Below are positions 16,260 through 26,900 of a DNA stretch of 64,000 bases, one piece after another (positions within the stretch are counted from its first letter, which is position 1; every line of letters begins with the position of its first letter). Both the position numbers and the translations under genes were made by a program. This DNA is from Auanema rhodensis (lineage: Eukaryota > Nematoda > Chromadorea > Rhabditida > Rhabditidae): contig OZ059896.1 of the NCBI GenBank assembly GCA_964057225.1, forward strand, positions 7,192,001 to 7,256,000. Direction: 5' to 3'. Below the pieces are notes generated by a model. The model did no database searches. It saw nothing but the letters and a program-made list of their open reading frames with translations, and had not been told where the DNA came from.

Positions 16260-16265
16260 TTTATA
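16260..16265 (-). promoter_or_regulatory. TATA box of the collagen gene
   Basis: TATAAA (within TATATATAAAG) on the minus strand. Transcription would be expected to begin about 25-31 bp downstream, near 16,234-16,240. That is inside or past the first in-frame ATG and favours the start at 16,218. Confidence 0.65.
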
Positions 16266-16269
16266 TATA

Positions 16270-17000
16270 TTTGTGAAGAAGTGATTGATAAGGAAATAAA
16301 CTATTAATATTAACTCCAACTTATCGATATTTACTCAAGTTTTCAGTTTTATACATAAAGAAAGAAACTTATTTTATAATTTTATTTCATTCCTCAGTTT
16401 TTTCTTAATTGCTAACTATATAATCTATTTAGTGATAACCTTCTACGAAATTTTTTAATACAATGTACAACAGTTGTCATCCAAAATAATTAAAAGATGA
16501 ACAGAATGTTATGAACTGTTTTTACAAGAAAACTACTGAACGTTTATCTTAACTATTAGCTATTGATTATTTATAAATATAAAATTTATTGTTAAAATAA
16601 AAATTATATTTATATTTTATGCTTATTATATTCTATATTATATGATAGAAACCTTTAAATTCCATACAAAATCGCATTTGTAAAACTTTTTGAGCCAATA
16701 TCAGTTTTTAAATGATTGAATCATCTGTTAGCATTAGTTTCTCATTTAATTATATCTTATATTATAATATATTATCCATCTCTATACATACATATATATG
16801 TATGTTTCATATATTTTATAAACTTCTTATTTGTAAAAATCATATATGAATATATGTATTACATACACCCGCTTTACCTGATCCTTCATAGTTTATTAGA
16901 AATCAGAATGCACGAACATTAGATGCTTACTCAAGTCTCTGATCCGGATGTACCGAAATACCGCAGTAATGCCGATTTTCCGGATCTATCGATCCGCTTT
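16270..17000. other. Spacer between collagen gene and satellite island
   Basis: AT-rich until about 16,935, then a GC-richer 65-bp patch that abuts the island. The patch contains the inverted pair GATCCGGA (16,941-16,948) and TCCGGATC (16,979-16,986). No gene is seen. Confidence 0.5.
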
Positions 17001-17015
17001 AGCTGAAAATTGAAC
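17001..17015 (+). repeat. Left copy of the 15-bp repeat flanking the satellite island
   Basis: AGCTGAAAATTGAAC, identical to 60,591-60,605. Its last five bases (TGAAC) also match the start of the satellite monomer, so the junction-specific part is 10 bp at minimum. Confidence 0.7.
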
Positions 17016-17672
17016 AATTCTTGTGGATGGGGCCGAGATAAACAATTTTTCCGGAAAATAGAAAGGTCCTCGTCAATTCTCTTTCAGAAATTCAGAATCT
17101 ACACATCTGAATACCCAACCTGTGAATATTTTAATTTGATCATAATTGCAAATCTTGGAGTAAACTGAACAATCACCGGCCACAACGTGACTACAGCCTG
17201 AACTTTTTTGTGAACAATTCTTGTGGATGGGGTCGATATAAACCCTTTTTCCGGAAAATAGAAAGGTCCTCGTCGAATCTTTTTCAGAAATTCAGAATCT
17301 ACACATCTGAATACTCAACCTGTAAATATTTTAATTTAATCATAGTTGCTAATCTTGGAGTAAAGCTAACAATCACCGGGCACAACGTGACTACAGCCTG
17401 AACTTTTTTGTGAACAATTCTTGTGGATGGGGTCGATATAAACCCTTTTTCCGGAAAATAGAAAGGTCCTCGTCAAATCTTTTTCAGAAATTCAGAATCT
17501 ACACATCTGAATACCCAACCTGTAAATATTTTAATTTGATCATAATTGCTAATCTTGGAGTAAAGCGAACAATCACCGGGCACAACGTGACTACAGCCTG
17601 AACTTTTTTGTGAACAATTCTTGTGGATGGGGTCCAGATAAACCCCTTTTCCGGAAAATAGAAAAGTCTTCG
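17012..17672 (+). repeat. Short 200-bp satellite array, about 3.3 copies
   Basis: Monomer anchors (GAACAATTCTTGTGGATGGG) lie at 17,012, 17,212, 17,412 and 17,612, exactly 200 bp apart. The first monomer carries the rarer variants AAACTGAACAATC and CCGGCCACAACG, close to those seen at 32,041 and 32,841 in the main array. The last monomer is cut about 60 bp after its anchor, where block D begins. Open frames of about 63-67 residues in each unit are by-products of the period and not genes. Confidence 0.95.
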
Positions 17673-17956
17673 CCATTTCAAATCACAGCTATCCTTTTCG
17701 GGTAGTCCTGGTCCTCGGTCCTAGGCTCCTGGTCCTGGGCTCTTGGTCCTGGGGATCCTTCTCCTGAGGCTCCTCGATCCTCGGGCTCCTGATCCTCAGA
17801 GCTCCTTCGATAACCGAAAAAAAAATCGAAAACCGCCTCTGGGTTCTCGGTCCTGGTACTCGGTCCGGAGCCCCTGGTCTTCGGTCCGGGAGCCCCTGAT
17901 CCTCGGGCCCATGATCCTCGGAGCTCCTTCGATAACCGAAAAAAAAAATTCGAAAA

Positions 17957-18365
17957 CCGCCCCTGGTGCTTCTGGTCCTCGGTCCTGGTGCTTCTGGTCC
18001 TCGGTCCTGGTGCTCCTGGTCCTCGGTCCTGGTGCTCCTGGTCCTCGGTCCTGGTGCTCCTGGTCCTGGTGCTCCTGGTCCTCGGTCCTGGTGCTCCTGG
18101 TCCTGGTGCTCCTGGTCCTCGGTCCTGGTGCTCCTGGTCCTGGTGCTCCTGGTCCTCGGTCCTGGTGCTCCTGGTCCTCGGTCCTGGTGCTCCTGGTCCT
18201 CGGTCCTGGTGCTCCTGGTCCTCGGTCCTGGTGCTCCTGGTCCTCGGTCCTGGTGCTCCTGGTCCTCGGTCCTGGTGCTCCTGGTCCTCGGTCCTGGTGC
18301 TCCTGGTCCTCGGTCCTGGTGCTCCTGGTCCTCGGTCCTGGTGCTCCTGGTCCTCGGTCCTGGGG
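17957..18365 (+). repeat. 22-bp minisatellite in D (left), about 18 units
   Basis: Each unit is made of GGTGCTCCTGG plus TCCTCGGTCCT, with a few shortened units near the left end. All full units carry TCCTCGG. All three plus-strand frames stay open because no unit phase makes a stop; the resulting APGPRSWCSWSSVLVLLVLG-type peptides are not believed to be proteins. Confidence 0.95.
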
Positions 18366-18410
18366 GGTTCTGATTCTATAACTTTAGTCTTACCTTTTCC
18401 TTATCAGTAA

Positions 18411-18480
18411 CTTGTGGGATTCGAACTCGGACTGTTTGAGTGCCAGTCTGTCATCTTATCCTTTCGGCTATTGACCACAT
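18411..18480 (-). ncRNA. Degenerate tRNA-like segment (left copy of D)
   Basis: On the minus strand, TAGCCGAAAGG resembles a Pol III A box and GAGTTCGAATCC a B box (one mismatch to GGTTCGANNCC), at normal spacing. Between them GACTG and CAGTC form a perfect 5-bp stem around a 9-nt loop, like an anticodon arm. The acceptor stem and T stem are imperfect, so this is not a working tRNA. It looks like a tRNA relic or the head of a tRNA-derived SINE. Confidence 0.35.
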
Positions 18481-18811
18481 TTATATATAAAAGGTAACTA
18501 TATGATAAAATAAAAAATGGATATATCATATAAACCTTAAAGCAATATAGCTTCACTATGTGTGCTATGTTCAAGTCGTTATATCTCCTTAATTTGACAG
18601 TATTTTCAAATTTAAATTAGTTTTTCAGGTTCCACGGGTTTGATTTTATATAATTCAGTTCCAAAATACTTAATTTATAACTGTTAATTTTAAGTTTTCT
18701 TTAAAACCATACCAGAGAATAATACTCTTCAAAGTCGCGCTCCACTGATAATTGAGAATTCAGTTCAAATATTTAATTCATTTATTATTAATGTTTTTTA
18801 TTTTAAATTAA

Positions 18812-18899
18812 CGATTTTTCAATATATTGTTGTGATGTAGATAAAGGAAAATAGTAAACAAAATTAAAATATATATCACAGCAATGTATTGAAAAATCG
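18812..18899. repeat. Inverted repeat at the end of D (left copy)
   Basis: Arms 18,812-18,839 and 18,872-18,899 begin and end with CGATTTTTCAATA / TATTGAAAAATCG and pair over about 28 positions with three mismatches, around a ~32-nt AT-rich loop. It may be the hairpin end of a mobile element. No transposase or target duplication can be tied to it. Confidence 0.7.
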
Positions 18900-19640
18900 C
18901 TTTATTTCTTTTTGAAATTTTAAATTGTAAGTTCTAGCCAAGTAAGCAGGAACAATAACCGAATTTGATACTTCAATGAATACCTTTCAAATATTTTGAA
19001 ATTAAATACAGAAAAATAACAAGTTTGTGCTTTTCTGCAGATATTACAGGACCCCCGCTCTAGAATTCACGTTCTTTGGGAAAGAAATGAAGTTATACTT
19101 CAATAAATTTTCAATGAGTTTTGACAGACTCGAGGTATTGAGAAACAGAATACTTTATTGAAGGATTACGTTAAGCATTTGTCTATATTATGTGTTTATT
19201 CATTTTCGATTTTTCCTTAAACATGTAAAACAAATTAATATGATCTTTTTCGGGATTTGTTTTAAAAATATTTGATTCCTTGTGCTAATTTGAATAATGT
19301 TGAACTGTAGTCAAATAAGAATAAATTTACCTTAGTCTATGTTGATGATATCATTAAATTATAACTAAGTATCATACTATTTATATGTTTCAACCAATTT
19401 AAATGTTTATTAGTGATAGCCAACTTGAAAAAATAAATATTTAGTCAACAATATTTATTATATAATAGTATTTTATATTTTTAATCAGTATAAACAATTT
19501 AGTATGATTCAAAATATAACATAAATCAATAAAATATAAATTAAAACAGTTCTTTATCACAATTTTCATATACTTGTGTAATTTTTAAATTAATTTTCAA
19601 ATCGTGTACAGCCGGTTTTTGTTTTTCCAAATTTTGAAAT
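18900..19640. other. Unique AT-rich spacer inside the island
   Basis: Single-copy in this window and with no open frame of note. It separates the left D block from the promoter-like cluster and minisatellite E. Confidence 0.6.
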
Positions 19641-19642
19641 TA

Positions 19643-19688
19643 CACGTAAACGTGGCTTACGTGGTCTGCACGCCAATGGGTATATAAG
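19643..19688 (+). promoter_or_regulatory. Promoter-like cluster upstream of minisatellite E
   Basis: Within 46 bp: CACGTAA (19,643), two ACGTGG boxes (19,650-19,655 and 19,659-19,664), a CCAAT box (19,673-19,677) and TATATAAG (19,681-19,688). The order and spacing are those of an RNA polymerase II core promoter firing to the right. A start site would be expected near 19,706-19,715, at the edge of minisatellite E and pointing into the 38-kb satellite array. No ATG-led gene follows, so any transcript would probably be non-coding. Confidence 0.5.
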
Positions 19689-19739
19689 CATTTTTTTTCA
19701 GTTGGCAGTCACTTCTCCGACTATCGCCGTCCGAATAGG

Positions 19740-21265
19740 TCTTCTGTTCTTCCCTCGTTCTGCCTTCGAATTTTCGGTTCTGCCTCGGCTCTTTGGTTTA
19801 TCTTGCCTCTTCGGTTCTTCCTCGGTTTTTCAGTTCCTCCTCGGTATCCACTCAGGCTCTTCGGTTCCTCCTCGGCTCCTCCTCGGTTCTTCGGTTCCTC
19901 CTCGGCTCCTCCTCGGTTCTTCTGTTCCTCCTCGGCTCCTCCTCGGTTCTTCTGTTCCTTCTCGGCTTTTCCTCGGTTCTTCGGTTCCTCCTCGGCTCCT
20001 CCTCGGTTCTTCTGTTCCTCCTCGGCTCCTCCTCGGTTCTTCTGTTCCTCCTCGGCTCCTCCTCGGTTCTTCCGTTCCTCCTCGGCTCCTCCTCGGCTCC
20101 TCCTCGGCTCTTCGGTTCCTCCTCAGTTCCTCCTCGGCTCTTCTTCGGTTCTTCGGTTCCTCCTCAGTTCCTCCTCGGCTCTTCCTCGGTTCTTCGGTTC
20201 CTCCTCAGGTCCTCCTCGGCTCCTCCTCGGTTCTTCCGTTCCTCCTCGGCTCTTCCTCGGTTCTTCCGTTCCTCCTCGGCTCCTCCTCGGCTCTTCGGTT
20301 CCTCCTCAGTTCCTCCTCGGCTCTTCCTCGGTATCCACTCAGGCTCTTCCTCGAGCATTCGGTTCTTCCTCAGTTCCTCCTCGGCTCTTCCTCGGTTCTT
20401 CGGTTCCTCCTCGGCTCCTCCTCGGATCTTCGGTTCCTCCTCGGCTCCTCCTCGGTTCTTCGGTTCCTCCTTAGTTCCTCCTCGGCTCTTCTTTGGTTCT
20501 TCGGTTCCTCCTCAGTTCCTCCTCGGCTCTTCCTCGGTTCTTCGGTTCCTCCTCAGGTCCTCCTCGGCTCCTCCTCGGTTCTTCCGTTCCTCCACGGCTC
20601 CTCCTCGGTTCTTCCGTTCCTCCTCGGCTCCTCCTCGGCTCTTCGGTTCCTCCTCAGTTCCCGGCTCTTCCTCGGTTCTTCGGTTCCTCCTCGGCTCCTT
20701 TTCAGTTCCTCCTCGGTATCCACTCAGGCTCTTCCTCGGTATCCACTCAGGCTCTTCCTCGGTTCTTCGGTTCCTCCTCGGCTCCTCCTCGGCTCCTCCT
20801 CGGTTCTTCGGTTTCTCCTCGGCTCCTCCTCGGTTCTTCCGTTCCTCCTCGGCTCCTCCTCGGCTCTTCCTCGGTTCTTCGGTTCCTCCTCGGCTCCTCC
20901 TCGGCTCCTCCTCGGTTCTTCGGTTTCTCCTCGGCTCATCCTCGGTTCTTCTGTTCCTCCTCGGCTTTTCCTCGGTTCTTCTGCTCCTCCTCGGCTCCTC
21001 CTCGGTAATTCGGTTCCTCCTCAGCTCTTCCTTGGTTCTTCGGTTTCAGCTCTTCTTCCGCTCTTCCTCGGTTTTTTTTGTTTTTTCTGAATTCCTCATA
21101 GGTTCCGCAGACGCTCTTCATTGACCATTTGGCTTTTCATCGGTTCCTCCTCGGTTCTTCGGTTCCTCCTCAGGTCCTCCTCGGCTCCTCCTCGGTTTAT
21201 CCGTTCCTCCTCAGCTTTTCCTTGGTTCTTCGGTTTCGGCTAGTCTTTTTCCTCGACAATTCGGT
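19740..21265 (+). repeat. Minisatellite E, 30-bp units, pyrimidine-rich
   Basis: Units alternate CTCCTCCTCGG with TTCTTCGGTTCCTCCTCGG, giving a 30-bp period with 15-bp sub-structure. Longer variants carry TCCTCAGTTCC or GGTATCCACTCAGGCTCTTC, the latter recurring near 19,850, 20,330, 20,720 and 20,740. An interruption of non-repeat sequence lies at about 21,070-21,140. Because the unit is a multiple of three, two frames stay open for more than 440 codons, coding Ser/Leu/Pro/Arg/Phe repeats with no ATG at the start. I treat these as non-coding. Confidence 0.92.
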
Positions 21266-23949
21266 ACTTTCGCTTCCTGAACTTTTTTGTGAACAATTCT
21301 TGTGGATGGGGTCGATATAAACAATTTTTCCGGAAAATAGGAAGGTCCTCGTCAATTCTCTTTCAGAAATTCAGAATCTACACATCTGAATACCCAACCT
21401 GTAAATATTTTGATTTGATCATAGTTGCTAATCTTGGAGTAAAGCTAACAATCACCGGGCACAACGTGACTACAGCCTGAACTTTTTTGTGAACAATTCT
21501 TGTGGATGGGGTCGATATAAACCCTTTTTCCGGAAAATAGAAAGGTCCTCGTCAATTCTCTTTCAGAAATTCAGAATCTACACATCTGAATACCCAACCT
21601 GTAAATATTTTAATTTGATCATAGTTGCTAATCTTGGAGTAAAGCTAACAATCACCGGGCACAACGTGACTACAGCCTGAACTTTTTTGTGAACAATTCT
21701 TGTGGATGGGGTCGAGATAAACAATTTTTCCGTAAAATAGAAAGGTCCTCGTCAATTCTCTTTCAGAAATTCAGAATCTACACATCTGAATACCCAACCT
21801 GTGAATATTTTAATTTGATCATAGTTGCTAATCTTGGAGTAAAGCGAACAATCACCGGGCACAACGTGACTACAGCCTGAACTTTTTTGTGAACAATTCT
21901 TGTGGATGGGGTCGAGATAAACCCTTTTTCCAGAAAACAGAAAGGTCCTCGTCAATTCTCTTTCAGAAATTCAGAATCTACACATCTGAATACCCAACCT
22001 GTGAATATTTTAATTTGATCATAGTTGCTAATCTTGGAGTAAAGTGAACAATCACCGGGCACAACGTGACTACAGCCTGAACTTTTTTGTGAACAATTCT
22101 TGTGGATGGGGTCGATATAAACCCTTTTTCCGGTAAATAGAAAGGTCCTCGTCAATTCTCTTTTAGAAATTCAGAATCTACACATCTGAATACCCAACCT
22201 GTGAATATTTTAATTTGATCATAGTTGCTAATCTTGGAGTAAAGCTAACAATCACCGGGCACAACGTGACTACAGCCTGAACTTTTTTGTGAACAATTCT
22301 TGTGGATGGGGTCGATATAAACCCTTTTTCCGGAAAATAGAAAGGTCCTCGTCAATTCTCTTTCAGAAATTCAGAATCTACACATCTGAATACCCAACCT
22401 GTAAATATTTTAATTTGATCATAGTTGCTAATCTTGGAGTAAAGCTAACAATCACCGGGCACAACGTGACTACAGCCTGAACTTTTTTGTGAACAATTCT
22501 TGTGGATGGGGTCGAGATAAACAATTTTTCCGTAAAATAGAAAGGTCCTCGTCAATTTTCTTTCAGAAATTCAGAATCTACACATCTGAATACCCAACCT
22601 GTGAATATTTTAATTTGATCATAGTTGCTAATCTTGGAGTAAAGTGAACAATCACCGGGCACAACGTGACTACAGCCTGAACTTTTTTGTGAACAATTCT
22701 TGTGGATGGGGTCGAGATAAACCCTTTTTCCAGAAAACAGAAAGGTCCTCGTCAATTCTCTTTCAGAAATTCAGAATCTACACATCTGAATACCCAACCT
22801 GTGAATATTTTAATTTGATCATAGTTGCTAATCTTGGAGTAAAGCTAACAATCACCGGGCACAACGTGACTACAGCCTGAACTTTTTTGTGAACAATTCT
22901 TGTGGATGGGGTCGAGATAAACAATTTTTCCGTAAAATAGAAAGGTCCTCGTCAATTTTCTTTCAGAAATTCAGAATCTACACATCTGAATACCCAACCT
23001 GTGAATATTTTAATTTGATCATAGTTGCTAATCTTGGAGTAAAGCGAACAATCACCGGGCACAACGTGACTACAGCCTGAACTTTTTTGTGAACAATTCT
23101 TGTGGATGGGGTCGAGATAAACCCTTTTTCCAGAAAACAGAAAGGTCCTCGTCAATTCTCTTTCAGAAATTCAGAATCTACACATCTGAATACCCAACCT
23201 GTGAATATTTTAATTTGATCATAGTTGCTAATCTTGGAGTAAAGTGAACAATCACCGGGCACAACGTGACTACAGCCTGAACTTTTTTGTGAACAATTCT
23301 TGTGGATGGGGTCGAGATAAACCCTTTTTCCAGAAAACAGAAAGGTCCTCGTCAATTCTCTTTCAGAAATTCAGAATCTACACATCTGAATACCCAACCT
23401 GTGAATATTTTAATTTGATCATAGTTGCTAATCTTGGAGTAAAGTGAACAATCACCGGGCACAACGTGACTACAGCCTGAACTTTTTTGTGAACAATTCT
23501 TGTGGATGGGGTCGATATAAACCCTTTTTCCGGTAAATAGAAAGGTCCTCGTCAATTCTCTTTTAGAAATTCAGAATCTACACATCTGAATACCCAACCT
23601 GTGAATATTTTAATTTGATCATAGTTGCTAATCTTGGAGTAAAGTGAACAATCACCGGGCACAACGTGACTACAGCCTGAACTTTTTTGTGAACAATTCT
23701 TGTGGATGGGGTCGATATAAACCCTTTTTCCGGTAAATAGAAAGGTCCTCGTCAATTCTCTTTCAGAAATTCAGAATCTACACATCTGAATACCCAACCT
23801 GTGAATATTTTAATTTGATCATAGTTGCAAATCTTGGAGTAAAGTGAACAATCACCGGGCACAACGTGACTACAGCCTGAACTTTTTTGTGAACAATTCT
23901 TGTGGATGGGGTCGATATAAACCCTTTTTCCGGTAAATAGAAAGGTCCT

Positions 23950-26900
23950 CGTCAATTCTCTTTCAGAAATTCAGAATCTACACATCTGAATACCCAACCT
24001 GTGAATATTTTAATTTGATCATAGTTGCTAATCTTGGAGTGAAGCGAACAATCACCGGGCACAACTTGACTACAGCCTGAACTTTTTTGTGAACAATTCT
24101 TGTGGATGGGGTCGAGAAAAACAATTTTTCCGTAAAATAGAAAGGTCCTCGTCAATTCTCTTTCAGAAATTCAGAATCTACACATCTGAATACCCAACCT
24201 GTGAATATTTTAATTTGATCATAGTTGCTAATCTTGGAGTAAAGCGAACAATCACCGGGCACAACGTGACTACAGCCTGAACTTTTTTGTGAACAATTCT
24301 TGTGGATGGGGTCGAGATAAACAATTTTTCCGTAAAATAGAAAGGTCCTCGTCAATTCTCTTTCAGAAATTCAGAATCTACACATCTGAATACCCAACCT
24401 GTGAATATTTTAATTTGATCATAGTTGCAAATCTTGGAGTAAAGTGAACAATCACCGGGCACAACGTGACTACAGCCTGAACTTTTTTGTGAACAATTCT
24501 TGTGGATGGGGTCGATATAAACAATTTTTCCGGAAAATAGAAAGGTCCTCGTCAATTCTCTTTCAGAAATTCAGAATCTACACATCTGAATACCCAACCT
24601 GTGAATATTTTAATTTGATCATAGTTGCTAATCTTGGAGTGAAGCGAACAATCACCGGGCACAACTTGACTACAGCCTGAACTTTTTTGTGAACAATTCT
24701 TGTGGATGGGGTCGAGAAAAACAATTTTTCCGTAAAATAGAAAGGTCCTCGTCAATTCTCTTTCAGAAATTCAGAATCTACACATCTGAATACCCAACCT
24801 GTGAATATTTTAATTTGATCATAGTTGCTAATCTTGGAGTAAAGCGAACAATCACCGGGCACAACGTGACTACAGCCTGAACTTTTTTGTGAACAATTCT
24901 TGTGGATGGGGTCGAGATAAACAATTTTTCCGTAAAATAGAAAGGTCCTCGTCAATTCTCTTTCAGAAATTCAGAATCTACACATCTGAATACCCAACCT
25001 GTGAATATTTTAATTTGATCATAGTTGCAAATCTTGGAGTAAAGTGAACAATCACCGGGCACAACGTGACTACAGCCTGAACTTTTTTGTGAACAATTCT
25101 TGTGGATGGGGTCGATATAAACAATTTTTCCGGAAAATAGAAAGGTCCTCGTCAATTCTCTTTCAGAAATTCAGAATCTACACATCTGAATACCCAACCT
25201 GTGAATATTTTAATTTGATCATAGTTGCTAATCTTGGAGTAAAGTGAACAATCACCGGGCACAACGTGACTACAGCCTGAACTTTTTTGTGAACAATTCT
25301 TGTGGATGGGGTCGAGATAAACCCTTTTTCCAGAAAACAGAAAGGTCCTCGTCAATTCTCTTTCAGAAATTCAGAATCTACACATCTGAACACCCAACCT
25401 GTGAATATTTTAATTTGATCATAATTGCTAATCTTGGAGTAAAGTGAACAATCACCGGGCACAACGTGACTACAGCCTGAACTTTTTTGTGAACAATTCT
25501 TGTGGATGGGGTCGATATAAACCCTTTTTCCGGTAAATAGAAAGGTCCTCGTCAATTCTCTTTTAGAAATTCAGAATCTACACATCTGAATACCCAACCT
25601 GTGAATATTTTAATTTGATCATAGTTGCTAATCTTGGAGTAAAGTGAACAATCACCGGGCACAACGTGACTACAGCCTGAACTTTTTTGTGAACAATTCT
25701 TGTGGATGGGGTCGATATAAACCCTTTTTCCGGTAAATAGAAAGGTCCTCGTCAATTCTCTTTCAGAAATTCAGAATCTACACATCTGAATACCCAACCT
25801 GTGAATATTTTAATTTGATCATAGTTGCAAATCTTGGAGTAAAGTGAACAATCACCGGGCACAACGTGACTACAGCCTGAACTTTTTTGTGAACAATTCT
25901 TGTGGATGGGGTCGATATAAACCCTTTTTCCGGTAAATAGAAAGGTCCTCGTCAATTCTCTTTCAGAAATTCAGAATCTACACATCTGAATACCCAACCT
26001 GTGAATATTTTAATTTGATCATAGTTGCTAATCTTGGAGTGAAGCGAACAATCACCGGGCACAACTTGACTACAGCCTGAACTTTTTTGTGAACAATTCT
26101 TGTGGATGGGGTCGAGAAAAACAATTTTTCCGTAAAATAGAAAGGTCCTCGTCAATTCTCTTTCAGAAATTCAGAATCTACACATCTGAATACCCAACCT
26201 GTGAATATTTTAATTTGATCATAGTTGCTAATCTTGGAGTAAAGCGAACAATCACCGGGCACAACGTGACTACAGCCTGAACTTTTTTGTGAACAATTCT
26301 TGTGGATGGGGTCGAGATAAACAATTTTTCCGTAAAATAGAAAGGTCCTCGTCAATTCTCTTTCAGAAATTCAGAATCTACACATCTGAATACCCAACCT
26401 GTGAATATTTTAATTTGATCATAGTTGCAAATCTTGGAGTAAAGTGAACAATCACCGGGCACAACGTGACTACAGCCTGAACTTTTTTGTGAACAATTCT
26501 TGTGGATGGGGTCGATATAAACAATTTTTCCGGAAAATAGAAAGGTCCTCGTCAATTCTCTTTCAGAAATTCAGAATCTACACATCTGAATACCCAACCT
26601 GTGAATATTTTAATTTGATCATAGTTGCTAATGTTGGAGTAAAGTGAACAATCACCGGGCACAACGTGACTACAGCCTGAACTTTTTTGTGAACAATTCT
26701 TGTGGATGGGGTCGATATAAACAATTTTTCCGGAAAATAGAAAGGTCCTCGTCAATTCTCTTTCAGAAATTCAGAATCTACACATCTGAATACTCAACCT
26801 GTGAATATTTTAATTTGATCATAGTTGCAAATCTTGGAGTAAAGTGAACAATCACCGGGCACAACGTGACTACAGCCTGAACTTTTTTGTGAACAATTCT

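Larger units (their letters stand above)
17673..18895 (+). repeat. Block D, left copy
   Basis: A composite segment repeated nearly identically at 59,352-60,591. In order: a junction sequence (CCATTTCAAATCACAGC); degenerate GGTCCT/GGCTCCT repeats holding two copies of a motif GAGCTCCTTCGATAACCG with a poly(A) run (about 17,800 and 17,920); a 22-bp minisatellite; a tRNA-like segment; about 330 bp of unique AT-rich DNA; and one arm plus most of the other arm of an inverted repeat. Homology with the right copy ends at 18,895, four bases before the end of the inverted repeat. The right copy is longer by 17 bp net. Confidence 0.9.

Noticed and set aside
17743-18410. Open frames with GAPGPR-like peptides in D (and at 59,422-60,106) as collagen
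   Set aside because: The unit is 22 bp, so Gly-X-Y is lost after six residues in every frame, and all three frames are open. An origin from collagen-coding DNA such as the nearby gene is possible but cannot be shown; that gene reads from the other strand.
18411-18480. A functional tRNA gene
   Set aside because: The acceptor and T stems do not pair properly and the anticodon-like loop is 9 nt.
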